A DNA stretch of 64,000 bases from Chaetoderma sp. LZ-2023a (lineage: Eukaryota > Mollusca > Caudofoveata > Chaetodermatida > Chaetodermatidae): NCBI GenBank assembly GCA_034401795.1, contig JAVVLW010001563.1, positions 1 to 64,000 on the forward strand. Direction: 5' to 3'. Numbering within the stretch: the stretch's first letter is position 1; every line of letters starts with the position of its first letter. The position numbers and the translations under genes were made by a program. Under the pieces are notes generated by a model. The model was not told the origin of the DNA. It saw only the letters and a program-made list of their open reading frames with translations, and ran no database searches. This document shows positions 23,885-35,949 of the stretch, piece by piece.

Positions 23885-24348
23885 ATGAAATACGAACGTG
23901 ACCAGCATGAACAGTATAGCAGAAGGAACTGTTTGCTTACCCCAAATGAGAATACAGATAATGTGGTGATAAATGTGATTAATGAGAAACTTGGCATACG
24001 AATTGATCCAGCGAACATCTGTCGCAATCATAGAATCGGGCCAAAATGCATAGGCACACAAGCCACTGCAGATGGTCGCATTAAATCAAGGCCAATCATC
24101 TTTCGTCTCGTGGCTTATAACACTAGGCACCATATCTTTAGTAATAAAAGAAAGTTGAAAGGTAGCAACATTGTGTTGACTGAAAGTCTGACCAAGAACA
24201 GGTTAGATCTCCTAGATCTCCTGAAGCGAACGCAACAGCATGAAGATGTTAAATCGGCATGGACAATGGAAGCCGAATCCTTTGTCAAACGAAGAACGAC
24301 AGAAAGATGATAATTGATGTAGCTGAAGATCTTAATAAGCTGAAATAA
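23885..24348 (+). pseudogene. LINE ORF1p-like fragment (L1-type RNA-binding fold)
   Basis: Open for 141 codons with the signatures of ORF1 proteins from invertebrate LINEs: EQYSRRNCLL, a VVINVINEKLGI helix, ICRNHRIGP, RPIIFRLVAYNTRH and NKRKLKGSNIVLTESLT. Such proteins coat LINE RNA and act as nucleic-acid chaperones in the RNP. The frame breaks near 24290, after which NERQKMIIDVAEDLNKLK continues in the next frame to TAA at 24346-24348. A few residues after RRNCLL appear deleted. The N-terminal coiled coil expected in the family is short or missing. It could be ORF1 of the PHD-containing LINE 3.2 kb downstream, but the gap is too long and degraded to show this. Confidence 0.7.
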
Positions 24349-24573
24349 GCAAATTAAGGACATTATTACATGAAACCTAACCAATGAAAAACAATACATG
24401 TATTACATCTAATTAAATCTAATCTGAGCAAGAGACTACAAAACAATGATTAACCCTTTCTGCATATTTGTGTCAATGTACCTTCTTTCACTTTAACCTT
24501 AATGGTCAACATTTTTGCAAGAAAGTTGTTATAGCTTTATTTAGCAATTTAAATCCAGGCAGGGAGAGGACTG

Positions 24574-24651
24574 TTTCTTGAGGTTTTATCACTGGAGTGA
24601 GTTATTCGATTACCAATCCAATTACTCCAGTGATAAGTTTCTCAGGAATTG
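24574..24651. repeat. Hairpin repeat, TTATCACTGGAGT arms, copy 1
   Basis: TTCTTGAGGTTTTATCACTG and GAGT pair with ACTCCAGTGATAAGTTTCTC and AGGAA across a 20-30-base loop. A second copy with similar flanks lies at 27040-27125 and an isolated right arm (TTCCAGTGATAA) near 10583. Confidence 0.7.
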
Positions 24652-25344
24652 TCTTCTACTGGCCTGCAAATGAACATCCATGCAGACTACTGCAGGGCCG
24701 GTTTTGACCGGCTTAACTTAAGTTGACAAATGAAGGGGTAACTAGGGAAACCAGTAACTGAAGTGGTCAACTTCATACTAACAAGCTATAATATATCATA
24801 ATCCTATACATTATACATGTAGATATTCTATATAAATTGCCTACTGTTATTTCTTTCAGATAATAATGTTCGTTACAGAGATGAAGCCCTAACCTAACAG
24901 GCCAATTACTGTGGTAAAATTTATAGAAAGTTAACGCATCAATTTAATTATTGCTTCTTTGCATATGCTGCCCTCTGGGTTTTTTTCTTTTTTTTTATTT
25001 ATTTAAAAATTCTCGTTGCATTGCTATTTATTTTGTGCTCTCTGTCGCCTGTATCATGATTTATTGTTGCTTTGTTCTCTCATCATTTGTTCTAATACTA
25101 TCATTACTATGCATCAATTGTCAAACTGTTCAGGGCATAATTTATCTAGTATCGCATCTCAATTTGCTACATATATTTAGGTATTTACTATACATTCTGC
25201 AACATGCATACATGTAGCTATATCTGCTATGTAAAATTTGTACGGAATTGCAATTTATTATTAATTTTCTTAAATTCTATTATTAACCCTTTCAACGACA
25301 AATTCCTGAAAAAGTATATTCTTTACTATGTACATGCATATTCT
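24652..25344. other. AT-rich spacer with a diverged duplicated stretch
   Basis: 24840-24960 resembles 26090-26340 (shared phrases ACTGTTATTTCTT(T/C)CAGAT, TGGTAAAAT and CAATTTAA(T/C)TATTGC), suggesting an old duplication of this block. Predicted hydrophobic peptides follow from T-rich composition. Confidence 0.45.
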
Positions 25345-25445
25345 GTTGAATATTTTGAAATTGGTATGACTGAAAGTCATTGCTGCCTTAGGCAGCGGTG
25401 GCTTCCAGTCAAATTAATTTCAAAATTAATTTAGAAATATTCGAC
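25345..25445. mobile_element. Foldback MITE, fully palindromic, copy 1
   Basis: A 101-bp near-palindrome: GTTGAATATTTTGAAATTGG ... GACTGAAAGT ... TGCTGCC / TTA / GGCAGCGGTGGCTTCCAGTC ... AATTTAGAAATATTCGAC. Related hairpins lie at 35552-35641 and, as a left arm only, near 47164-47206. Confidence 0.7.
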
Positions 25446-26497
25446 AGCTTTCCTGTTTGTTTGCTCTGAGATTGAGATACGGGGAATTTATTGCTATACA
25501 TTTTTGCTGACAACTATACAATTTATAATTTGCATAGCAATATATGCTATGTAAATATCAAATTCTAAATTATGCCCCGAAACTATTTAGTGATTAATTT
25601 TGAATTATGTATCTCACATTGCGAGATGAGTTCAGGAAAATTACATGTCACAAGAATCTAATAATGTGGAAATTACCTGAATGTGCGCTTAAAAATGGAT
25701 CAGACTGGAAGCTGCTACATGCTACGTTAGTGATGTTCAGCTTCCCGCCCGATTGATAATCAAGAAGATCAGCAGCCATCCCAAACTCTGGATATATGAA
25801 AACTAAATTGTTTGCCTATTTCTACAAACTTGCCTCGTTTTAAATTTTCATTCATGCATGGACTGCTGCTTCAGCCTAGTATTGTCAATATCTAAAAAAT
25901 TTTGATGAAGCATGAGCTCCAAGCAGGGTAAAAAAAAAAAAAGGACTGATTACCTAAACTATAAATGACAGCTTCCATCTCATTTATTGAAAGATGGATA
26001 TCATATACCAGTATAAATCTGCTTCAAAGTACCAGATAGCAACAATAGTAATGATAAAATGTCATATAATCATATATACATGTTATTCACGCACTGTTAT
26101 TTCTTCCAGATGAGAAAGTGTGGCACAGGCATGACGCTCCAACTTTGACAGCTCAAAATTATGGTAAAATCCACAATTTAATTACATGCTATAGTTGCGA
26201 CTCCAATGGCCCTGCCAGAAATAGACTGACAGACCAACGTGTCCTGGCTGCGAGTCGCAACTAAAAAAAAGAAAAAAAGAAAAAAAAAGAAAGAAAAAAA
26301 AGGAAGCCCATGCTTCAATTTAACTATTGCCATTTGTTTGCTTTCTCCTGCATCAGTGATCTACATGACCATTATATCACCAGAGGCACTAAATCTGCTG
26401 ATTTTTGCTTTTATTTTATCCATTTTCTATTTATTTTCATTTGGCCTGTCAATGCTCTGCTTCGGTCTACTGCTCTTTTTCAGCTTATGATTTTTTG
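25446..26497. other. AT-rich spacer, no gene recognised
   Basis: Includes A-rich tracts at 25930-25942 and 26262-26302 and the second copy of the diverged duplicated stretch. No domain or exon recognised. Confidence 0.4.
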
Positions 26498-26790
26498 TCA
26501 ATATCATTTTGCTTTATGCATTGTATATGTTAAATTATACGTTGTCAATGTCTGTGTCATATTTCTGTTCATTTTGCTTTGCTGCTTTGTATTAAGCTGT
26601 GAACTTGACAATTCTATGCTGTTGCTTTATGCTTTGTCTATGTCACGCTATATACTCTCAATATCTGTCATATTTCTCCCTCATTTTGCTTTTTTTCCTA
26701 ATTTGTCACTATCATTTTGCTTTATGCTTTGTATATGTGTCAAACTGCATGCATTCAATATTTACATTCAACTTTTTTCTTAAACTCATG
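26498..26790 (+). repeat. Degenerate ~105-110-bp tandem repeat
   Basis: TCATTTTGCTTTATGC(A/T)TTGTATATG begins near 26502 and again near 26711, with a related TGCTTTATGCTTTGTCTATG near 26622. Units also share TCATATTTCT and CATTTTGCTTT. Confidence 0.65.
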
Positions 26791-26838
26791 TGTCCAATGT
26801 CATCTACTTATACATGCAAACTGTGTATTACTAATAAG

Positions 26839-26952
26839 TGCGTGCGTGCGTGCGTGCGTACGTGCGCACGTACGTATGTGCATGCATGCATGTATGTATG
26901 TATGTATGTATGTATGTATGTATGTATGTATGTATGTATGTATGTATGTATG
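26839..26952 (+). repeat. (TGCG)n and (TGTA)n microsatellite
   Basis: GTGCGTGCG followed by a long (ATGT)n tract; reads as repetitive Cys/Met/Tyr/Val peptides in several frames, which are artefacts. Confidence 0.9.
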
Positions 26953-27039
26953 TGCATCTTATTCCTTCTTATCTTGCTCCTTAATTCCGACAACCAATCC
27001 AGTCTTATACTGGTCTTCAGAAGTGCCGGCTTACAGATT

Positions 27040-27125
27040 CAGAGTGGCCGTTCTTGAGGTTCTTACCACTGGAGTGACTGCCAGTCATTCCAGTGATAAG
27101 TTCCCGAGAGAGGTCTACACTGGAC
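27040..27125. repeat. Hairpin repeat, TTACCACTGGAGT arms, copy 2
   Basis: CTTACCACTGGAGTGACTG pairs with CAGTCATTCCAGTGATAAG (27062-27100). Flanks (GGCCGTTCTTGAGG, GAGGTCTACACTGG) match those of the copy at 24574-24651, so they belong to one dispersed family. Confidence 0.7.
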
Positions 27126-27546
27126 ATACGAATGTACATATATTTTATTTATCCAACAAGAATTTGAATATTCTTTTTTCAATACATCAAGTTTTTTGAG
27201 CGACGGCTTTCATTTTCCTTTCCATCAGAGTTTTTTTTATCCTAGTTATTTATGCTCTGTCATGCCGGTATAAAAATATTGAACTGCCATACTAAATAAT
27301 TAGCCATATATACAACCAGACCATTACCCATACCAGTATATCTGCTGCTCCGAAGCCACCAGCTAGATATTATGAAAAATCTAAATTGCTCCCAGCCATC
27401 CTAAACTACATGTTTTCTGCCAAGCTGAGGAAACCTTCCGGTAGCCTTTTTCTCACTTGTCCACTTCCCTAAGATTTCAATAGCGAATCGTATAATAATT
27501 ATTCTACCCACAATTACACCTCACTCATCCCTTTCCACCCAATCCT
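27126..27546. other. Probable 5' flank or 5' UTR of the PHD LINE
   Basis: About 420 bases with no recognised coding content. The 5' boundary of the following LINE could lie here but no target duplication was identified. Confidence 0.35.
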
Positions 27547-30500
27547 ATGCCCATCAAATTCCCTTGTTCTTCCTGTAGAAAACCAGTGAGATGTAACCAA
27601 TATGCTATACTATGTGATTGCTGTGGTGTCTGGATACACTTATGCTGCTCAAAGCTTACCACTGCTGAATATGCAGAACTAGAAAACTCAGAGGTGCCAT
27701 GGTGGTGCATTAACTGCAATAAAGATTTATTTCCCTATAATCACTATGATGATGATACTGATTTCATGTTAGCTATCCTGGACATAAATGAACGACATAA
27801 CCACATGTATCAATATACCCACCAAGAAACACCTTTTAATCCATTTAAGCTTAACAAATTCTACCAAAATATTATATCTCAAGATGATACTGATAATGAG
27901 GAATGTGACTATATTCTTCAAAAGGAATTTAATGATAATTTAATTAGGAATGTAAATGAAACAATCACATTCTCTCAACTTCATATTAATATCAGGTCTC
28001 TTCTGAAGAATAACAATAAACTAGGCATGTTTCTAGATGCAAGCTCTCGTGAATTTGATCTAATTGGTGTTACTGAGACCTGGCTGAAACCAGACTCACC
28101 ACTAAGCTTAATTGATAGACAGCACTATAACTTCATTGAAAAGCATAGACCAGCACAACACACAGCCACAAGGGGAGGTGGTGTATGCATCTATGTAAAG
28201 GATACCATTCAATATACTATAAGAGAGGATCGGTGCATGATGGAAGCAGATATAGAAGGCCTTTTTATTGAAATACTCAGAAGTAAATCAAAAAGCAAAA
28301 TTGTTGGTGTTATTTATAGAGCCCCAGGAACGGATAATGATAATTTTATCAAAGCTTTCGATAACATTTTGCAAACTATCCAAAAGGAAAACAAGATAGG
28401 ACACATTATGGGAGATTTCAACATTGATCTACTAAAACAAAACTCCTTTTATACACAAAACCTACTAAACTTAATTGGCTCATATGGCTTCTATCCACTC
28501 ATAACAAAACCGACTAGAATTACAGAAACAACTGCGACCATCATTGACAATATCTTCACAAATAGCATTGTTGAATGGAAAAATCAATTAGGTATTTTTG
28601 TTGCAGACATATCTGATCACTTGCCTATTTACTACCTGAAAAAAAACACATTTATAAAAGAAAATCTAATGTGTACGGACTTTGGAATAGAAAATAGTGA
28701 CAAATTTAAGAACGCTGTCTGCTATAAACTGGAACTACATTAATAGAATTGTCAGTCATGTGAAGATGCCTATACCACATTCCATACTGTGTGCACAGAT
28801 GTATATGATCGCGCCTTTCCACTAAAAACTGCTAAACAATTTAAACGAAACCCGACTAAACCAGGGCTAACTAGGGGATTGATAGCTGCTTGTCATAAGA
28901 AAAACACACTGTACTTAACATTTATCAAGCACTCTACAAAGTACAATGAATCTCAATATAAAAAATATCGCAACAGACTAAACCAAGTAATCCGGAGAGC
29001 CTAAATCAATCATTACCATAATAAATTCATCAATCAGAAAGACAATATCAAAGAAACGTGGAAGTTAATAAAGTCTCTACTGAATAAACAAAACAAGAAA
29101 TCAGAGACATCAAGATTTATATATAATGACAAAGTTTTAACCAACAACCAAGATATAGCAAATAAATTTAATGAATATTTTATCAACATTGGACCCAGCC
29201 TATCGGAAAAATTAGGAATACCTCTAATACAAATATAGAAGATTATCTGACAGGCAGCTATCAATCCTACTAACACAGATGAAATCTCAAAAATCTTAAT
29301 CCAAATCTACCTGAACAAAAGTGCAGGCATTGATAATTTTAAATGGAACATTTTTACTAACTGTCTCTCACAAATATTAATCCCATTGAACCACATTTGT
29401 AATCTTTCCCTGATGCAGGGTATATTCCCATCTCGACTAAAAGTAGCACGGGTGACACCAATATATAAAGCCAATGACTCTTCTGACTTCACTAATTACC
29501 GGCCTGTCTCAGTCTACAATAGACTGATAAATTTCTCAAATAGATATTCTATTCTCTATAAAGCGCAATATCGTTTTAGACAAAACCACTCCACAATGCT
29601 GGGTCTGATAGATATGTTGGAAAAAATAACAAATTCTCTAGAAAACAAAGAACATATTTTTGGCATATTTCTTGATCTTTCTAAGGCTTTTGACACAATT
29701 GATCATAAGATTCTAATAAAAAAAACTATCTTATTATGGAGTGAGAGGAATTGCCCTAAATTGGATAACAAGTTATTTATCAAACAGAGCACAGTGCGTA
29801 CAATACAATGGAGCTTGCTCTAGCAATGAAAACCTAGTTTGTGGTGTCCCGCAGGGATCAGTACTTGGACCTCTCCTGTTTTTAATATATATGAATGATT
29901 TACCCAATGTCTGTCAGCACCTTTCATTAATACTGTTTGCAGATGACACCAATGCTTTTTGCCACAACAAGAATATAGAAACACTATATAAAAATGTAAA
30001 TGAAGAAATAGAAAAAGTAATAAATTGGTTTAAAGTAAATAAATTATCACTGAATGTCGGGAAAACTAATTACATGCTCTTTACAAAATCTAGAAAACTA
30101 AAGAAAAATGACTTGCCAAAATTGTACATTGATAATCAGGAAATACAGGAGGCTGTTTGCTAAATTCTTAGGTGTCTACCTGGATAAAGATCTAACCTGG
30201 GAGAAACATATAGAGATTGTAACATCTAAAGTGGCAAGAAACATTGGGATCATGTGACAACTTAAATCATACTTACCACCTAACATACTAAAAACACTAT
30301 ATTGCACGTTAATACTCTCACAAATTACTTATTGCAACACTATTTGGACTAATACATATAAAATCAGACTGGCAAGACTAAAATCACTTCAAAAGCAAGC
30401 CATTAAACTTTTTGCACAAACAGGAGAGGCCCAAAATGTTTACAAGACAGAAAATTGATTAAAACTAGAAGATATTGGTAATCTCCAATTATATACAATA

Positions 30501-30761
30501 ATAAAAGATTTTTTCAAAGGTAATCTACAAAATTCACTGTCTTCTCTCTTTAACCTAAACACTGAAATACATGCATACAACACCAGATCTAGACACAACT
30601 TTCACACAGAATACAATAGAATGGAAATCTCAAAAAAACAAAAACCATCCTTTCAAGCTACAAAACTCTGGAATAACACAGACACGAACACACGTACACG
30701 GATTATTAGTCAAAATTCCTGCAAACATATTATTAAACAAATGTTCATTAATAAGTACTAA
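27547..30761 (+). pseudogene. PHD finger + endonuclease + reverse transcriptase LINE ORF2 (CR1/Jockey group)
   Basis: Residues 1-65 form a PHD-type zinc finger (CSSC, CDCCGVWIHLCC, WWCINC). Then comes an apurinic-like endonuclease from about residue 140: INIRSL, GVTETWL, GGGVCIYVK, GVIYRAPG, MGDFNIDLL and SDHLPIYYL. The RT follows: VARVTPIYK, NYRPVS, FLDLSKAFDTIDH, GVPQGSVLGPLLFLIYMNDL and the catalytic FADDTNAF, then the C-terminal thumb region to a stop at 30759-30761. Such ORF2 proteins nick DNA and reverse-transcribe their own RNA at the nick. Damage: stops at 28741, 29002 and 29236, frameshifts near 29735 and 30163, and an in-frame loss of about a dozen residues between NYRPVS and YNRLINF in RT. 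The copy is inactive. The start at 27547 is chosen because the zinc finger begins directly after it. The exact clade (CR1, L2, Jockey-like) needs a tree. Confidence 0.9.
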
Positions 30762-31492
30762 ATCGGGTAATTGGACCTCACTCATATATTAGTTACTACA
30801 CCTTCATGCGCCCGGACACCACAGCAATTACCAGCAATTCATCATGAAGAACCACCTGTTAACAATACTGATATTACTGCTCTTGCCCTGCCTCTACACT
30901 CCGGTTTGACATATTGTCAACATAAAATAAAAGGTACCGGTACTGCTGAATATTCTGGACCTAGTGGAATTTGTGGGAGAATTTTCTGCATAAGGCAGCA
31001 ATGTCTTCTATTCCAAATGTGTACAGAAGATTACTTACGTCATAACCAAATCAGTTTGTTGCTAGAATCATGTTGGCCATTGTTATCTTTACTGTATCAT
31101 TAACCATAATCATATTTAATTTAATTTATTTTATTATATTATATTTTATGTGAATGTCTGGCTCCTGGGTCTTACAGACAACACATCCCAAGGGACATAG
31201 CTCCTCTTGCTCGGTGTTTTGAAGAGGACTTGACCGGGGGCTGTGGTTGGCTAAGCCACCAACAACTCTCGGTCGGGTGGCTTTTCTGAATATTCAGCGA
31301 GTGTGCAGCTTCTGTGTTAAATCCTGAGTCAAATTGGACCAGCACTCCTCGAGATATACACAGATCCAGAACTTGATCATATCTAAGAGCTCTAAAAAAT
31401 CCAGCCATGACAAACACACTAAGAAATAGACTCGAACACAGATTCACATAGCCGGTTTACTCTCTTTCCTCTAGGGAAAGAAGGTGATAGAC

Positions 31493-31535
<43 letters not shown>

Positions 31536-31891
31536 GTAGAAACAGGATGAACTCCAGCCCCCACCCCACCCCCTCCATCCCCTAGCCCATTCCAATGAGT
31601 GAAATATGTTTATAAAAAACAAGTGAACCATGTTTGTCATATGTCTTGTCTTTTTCTCTTTTCTTTTCTCTTCTTTTTCTATGTCAAATCCTATATTATT
31701 TGTCTGTAGTTATGTATAATATATTGTCATAATGCCTTATGTCTACTTATGTCAAATCACGTGTAACTTGTATGTTATTCTATGTCAGGGGTCCACAAGG
31801 TAATAGGCACAGCCTCCAGTGGACTCCCTGTTATCATATTGTAATTTGTAATATTTACCAAGAGAATAAATCAAATCAAATCAAATCAAAT
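30762..31891 (+). mobile_element. 3' region of the PHD LINE with (TCAAA)n tail
   Basis: Noncoding sequence after ORF2. An (AAT)n tract lies at 31494-31534, and 30790-31640 may include a later insertion. The final 250 bases end AATAAATCAAATCAAATCAA, a short tandem tail of the type left by CR1/L2-group LINEs. Immediately beyond it the endonuclease frame of another LINE starts. Confidence 0.65.
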
Positions 31892-31892
31892 A

Positions 31893-34805
31893 ACAAGAAC
31901 TTAAAGGGTAACTTTATGTATACCCAGAAATTGTGCGAGAGAGATCAAATAGACATTATAGCCCCGCAAGAACATTGGCTATATGACTGTGAAAAATACT
32001 GGATGAAAAAACTACTTCCTGGTTTCCAGCATCATTCCAGATCTGTGGATGAAGGCAATCCATTACCCCCCCCCCCCCCATACAGTTACCACGGGGACGG
32101 CGGATCAGGTATAAGCTGGAGAGATGACCTAAATAGTATAATTGAAAGTCTACCTGATGGTTCAAATAGAAAAGTGTGCATAAAAATAAACTCATCACCT
32201 TCAGTCATCATTATAGCAACATATGCCCCATGTAAAGGGTGTAGCAAATATAATGAGGAATATATGGAAATCTTAGCAGAATGGCAGGAACTACTGAACA
32301 AATATAAAGACTCCAATGATGTCCTGATATGCGTCGATTTCAATGCGTCATTGCTTTCAGAATATCCAGATGCAAGAGACAAACTATTAACAGATTTCTG
32401 CACCAAGAACCAGTTAGAATTAGTTCCAAATTATCCATTTGGAAAACCCCTTGAATGTACAAATGGCTCTTCACAGATTGACTATATCATTGCATCAGAC
32501 ATAGATCTCATAAAACAAGTTCAGCATGTATCAAAGGAATACAACTGCTCAGATCATATACCAATTAGAGCTGTCATTACAGTTAAGGAAAGCAGTATGA
32601 GTAACAATGTACTGAAGCCAGTACAAGAAAGAAAGCTTCAGTGGGGAAACGGTGATCTGGTTCAATATAAAGAAAATCTGGAAAGAAACATGCATCAAAA
32701 GGATCTCTGCTCATCAAACAAATCGGTAGACGAACTTATCACTACTGTCACCATATGTATGAAGGCCAGTACTAAAGGGGCACTCCCAGAGAGGAAACCA
32801 AAGATTTCAAAGAAGGGTCGACTCTGGAATTATAAACTTGCAGAAACATCAAACATATCCAAAACAATACATCATCAATGGGTTCGTGCCAGTAGACCTT
32901 CACATCCAAAACATCCATCAAAGATCAAATTAAGAGAAGCTAAAAAGGCGTATCGGAGAGAGCAATGGCAGGCTGTAACAAGAGCAGAGCAAGATACTAC
33001 AAACAAGATCATGAATGCCCTACCCTCAGATCAGTCACTGTTTGCACAGCTATTACGAACTTAGAGAAAAATATTGCATGTGAATGATAAGGAGTTTCAT
33101 GGAAATGATATAATAGAAGGATGGACAACTTACTTTGAAGAGCTAGGAACACCAAAGGAAAACTCCACATTTAATAAGGCATATAAAGATCAGGTTGAGG
33201 ATGATATAACCAACATTAAATCTATCTGTGGTGATGATCGGTCCAGTCCCGATCCCTTCACGTGGGATGATGTAAACAGTGCTGTGAATGAGCTACACCT
33301 GCAAAAGGTCTCAGATCACATTTAATAAGGCATATAAAGATCAGGTTATGATCGGTCCAGTCCAGATCCCATTGTGAATGAGCTACACCTGAAAAAGGCC
33401 TCAGATTCTGATGGACTCTCATCAGAGCACCTAAAACATGGTGGTGTCTTACTAATCCTAGCTGAAGGCATATATCCAGATGCATTTAAAACTGGTCTGA
33501 TTACATCAATCCATAAGAAGGCAGGAAAGCCGTTGACGATCCCAGATAATTACTGGAAAACCACAGTGACATCCACAGTGGGAAAAGTCTTTGAGAAGCT
33601 TTACCTTAAACGCATTAGACCATTGATTTCAGAAAGCCAAAGTAATCTACAATTTGGTTTCACACCTGGAAAATCACCATCAGTTGCAGCAGTACTAATG
33701 ACTGAAGTTATAGCGGAATGCAGAGAAAATAAAGTGCCCTGCTATGTTGGCTTTATGGATACACAGAAAGCTGTTGATGTTTTCTGACATTTTTCATTAT
33801 TGCGTCGTCTTTACCTCGTCGGTATAACAGGGAAGCTATGGTTGATTGCGAATGAAATGTATAGAAACATGTCAGCACAAGTCAAGTGGGAGGGACATAG
33901 AAGTAGAAAGTTTGCTGTCAAATAAGGCCTTCTACAAGGTGGTGTCACATCCGATTTTCATAAACCATATGAGGATCCGCTACTAAAATTACTTGAGCAA
34001 ACAGCAACTGGTCTACATATTGGTTCAATATATCTGGGCTCAATAACACTATGTGATGATAAGACAGTCCTAGATACATCCCCAGATGGGTTACAGGTGG
34101 GACTGAATGCTGCAACAATGCATGCAAATAAAGAACGGTATGTTAATGGCATTGCCAAAAGCCAAGTGATGGTTTTCAATAAAGGCAAAGAAACAGAATA
34201 TGAGTGGACACTAAACGAAGAAAGGATGGACGTGGTAAAGGAATATAAACATCTGGGACTAATAAGAACAGACGACAAAAGTGGCCTAGGCAAAGAAATT
34301 ATAAGAAAAGCTCGTGCAACAGCTTATTCATTGATGGGTGCTGGCTTTCATGGAATTAATGGACTACGCCCAATTATCAGTATAAAACTATGGTCAACAT
34401 ATGTAACACCACGATGTACGTATGGACAGGAGGCATTAATTATACCAAAGAAGGAAATAAGTCAGATCACTACGCATGAAAGGAAACCCTTAAAGCAATT
34501 GCAATCACTTCCAAATAGTTGTGCAAATTCACTGGCATATTTACTTCTCGGTGCACTGCCGATAGAGGCGCACATTGAAAAGAAGAAGCTGACATTACTT
34601 GGTGCAATACTAAGGAGTGAAGGCTCTGTCGAACAACAGTTAGCAATTCGGCAGCTCGTTATGAAAAGAGAAGGCAGACACAGTTGGTTTCAAGATGTTG
34701 AATTGATTTTACAAAAATATCAATTACCATCAGTCCACCTGCTGCTACAAGACCCACCACCTAAATGTGTATGGAAGCGTCATGTCCAAAAGGCTGTAAA
34801 CACAG
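31893..34805 (+). pseudogene. Second LINE ORF2: endonuclease + divergent reverse transcriptase
   Basis: The frame begins at the N-terminus of an endonuclease (IIAPQEHWL, IIATYAPCKGC, VDFNAS, SQIDYI, SDHIPIRAV). The RT region follows in fragments: SDGLSSEHLKHGG, DAFKTGLITSIHKKAGK, LQFGFTPGKS, GFMDTQKAVDVF and, in place of FADD, ITLCDDKTVL. The tail YLLLGALPIEA ... IRQLVMKREGRHSWFQ ... WKRHVQKAV is typical of a LINE family distinct from the other two here; I think Nimb/I-like but cannot be sure. Damage: stops at 33062 and about 33323, frameshifts near 33785 and 33922, and an internal tandem duplication at 33167-33406. No ORF1 is present because the copy starts directly at the (TCAAA)n tail of the upstream LINE. 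The end is taken where the conserved tail stops, just before a possible DNA transposon. Confidence 0.85.
33167..33406 (+). repeat. Internal tandem duplication within the second LINE
   Basis: 33167-33316 is repeated at 33317-33406 with about 60 bases lost from the second copy: both have CACATTTAATAAGGCATATA, GATCGGTCCAGTCC and GTGAATGAGCTACACCTG. The duplication inserts a stop and confirms that the copy is dead. Confidence 0.8.
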
Positions 34806-34811
34806 TAGTCC

Positions 34812-35877
34812 TAGAGCGGATTATCCACGAGGCTAACGAGGCAGTAGCCTAGGCCCTCGCACTTGAAGGGGTCCTCGCACTTGGACAAAAAAAAATTATG
34901 TTTTCCTTTTCTTTAGGCAAGCTACATCACGCAACGAAGAGACACTCGGTCAATATCTCCAAAATAGATTATTGCCGTATCATGGCCTTATGTCAGTGAC
35001 CTATGTTATTCTGTTTATAGTCTCGTTTTATTGTTTAAATATCGATTGTAACAATGCTCGAGCGGCCGAGCCGAGTTACCCGAGTAGACTAAACAAATGC
35101 GATGATCACGTGATGGCGTGAGGCACACGTGGAAAGTAATTTTTGTTGCCTCTTTTTGTTGCCTCAGTGAGTCAGTGGAAGCGGTCCAATGCACTGTTAA
35201 AAGGTTTTTGATCGGGAATCAGTAGGCCTACATTCAGTCATTCATTGATTCTCATAGTCATACTGTGGATAGCCGAGTTCTTTCGTAAAACTTAAAGAAA
35301 GGCAAGGTAGGAGGAAACATTGTTACAATGTTACTGACTAAATTAAAGCTACGTTGTCACGGTTGGCTATATGAATATTTTTTACAAATTATAAATTGTA
35401 TATTACACCCTTGCATCTATCGGGTCAATAATATATACCTTAATATACCCAAACAATGTCCGTTTTGGGTAAAACGTATACTTTTAACGCTTTCCCCGAA
35501 TAATCTATGAAAACCGAAATTAATTATTATGTACGAAACATTACATATTCTATTGAATATTTTGGAAATAATTTGACTGAAAGCTGTTGGTGGCTCGGGA
35601 ACAAGCAACTTTCAGCCAAATTGTTTTAAAAATATTTAACATGGTCGGAGATATGGCGTATGGGAAATGTTGTCTGCAAAAAACTCGGCAGTCAATGTGT
35701 TAAAAACTCCATTTTGTCTGCTATAAAGCCTATAATAATTAACTAAAATGATGCCAAATATACGTCAGATTGCACCACAGAGCGTCTAGATTTTAAAAAT
35801 TCCCCCCGGACACCCCCCCAACCCCCGCATGGTCTTGTGCCTAGGGCCTCGCACAACCTTAATCCGCCACTGTTTCT
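34812..35877. mobile_element. Possible non-autonomous DNA transposon, GCGGATTA ends
   Basis: Left end reads GCGGATTATCCACGAGG ... GCCTAGGCCCTCGCAC; the right end in reverse complement reads CAGTGGCGGATTAAGG ... GCGAGGCCCTAGG. Both therefore start GCGGATTA followed by a CCTAGG/CCTCGCAC block, as in several metazoan cut-and-paste elements beginning CAGTGGCGGAT. The left end lacks a clean CAGTG and no target duplication is evident. The interior is noncoding and contains a foldback MITE. It interrupts the C-terminal part of the second LINE. Confidence 0.4.
35552..35641. mobile_element. Foldback MITE, copy 2
   Basis: ATTGAATATTTTGGAAATAA ... TTGACTGAAAGCTGTTGGTG pairs with CAAGCAACTTTCAGCCAA ... 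TTTTAAAAATATTTAAC. Same family as 25345-25445. Confidence 0.65.
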
Positions 35878-35949
35878 GGATGCTCCTACATGTATTTCAA
35901 TAACAATGAACTCATTTGACAAATTACAGTATATGGTTACATTTTTTTT

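Noticed and set aside
26310-27199. Hydrophobic frames resembling membrane proteins
   Set aside because: T-rich degenerate tandem repeats and a (TGTA)n tract give hydrophobic peptides on any frame; no topology or motif consistent with a known family.
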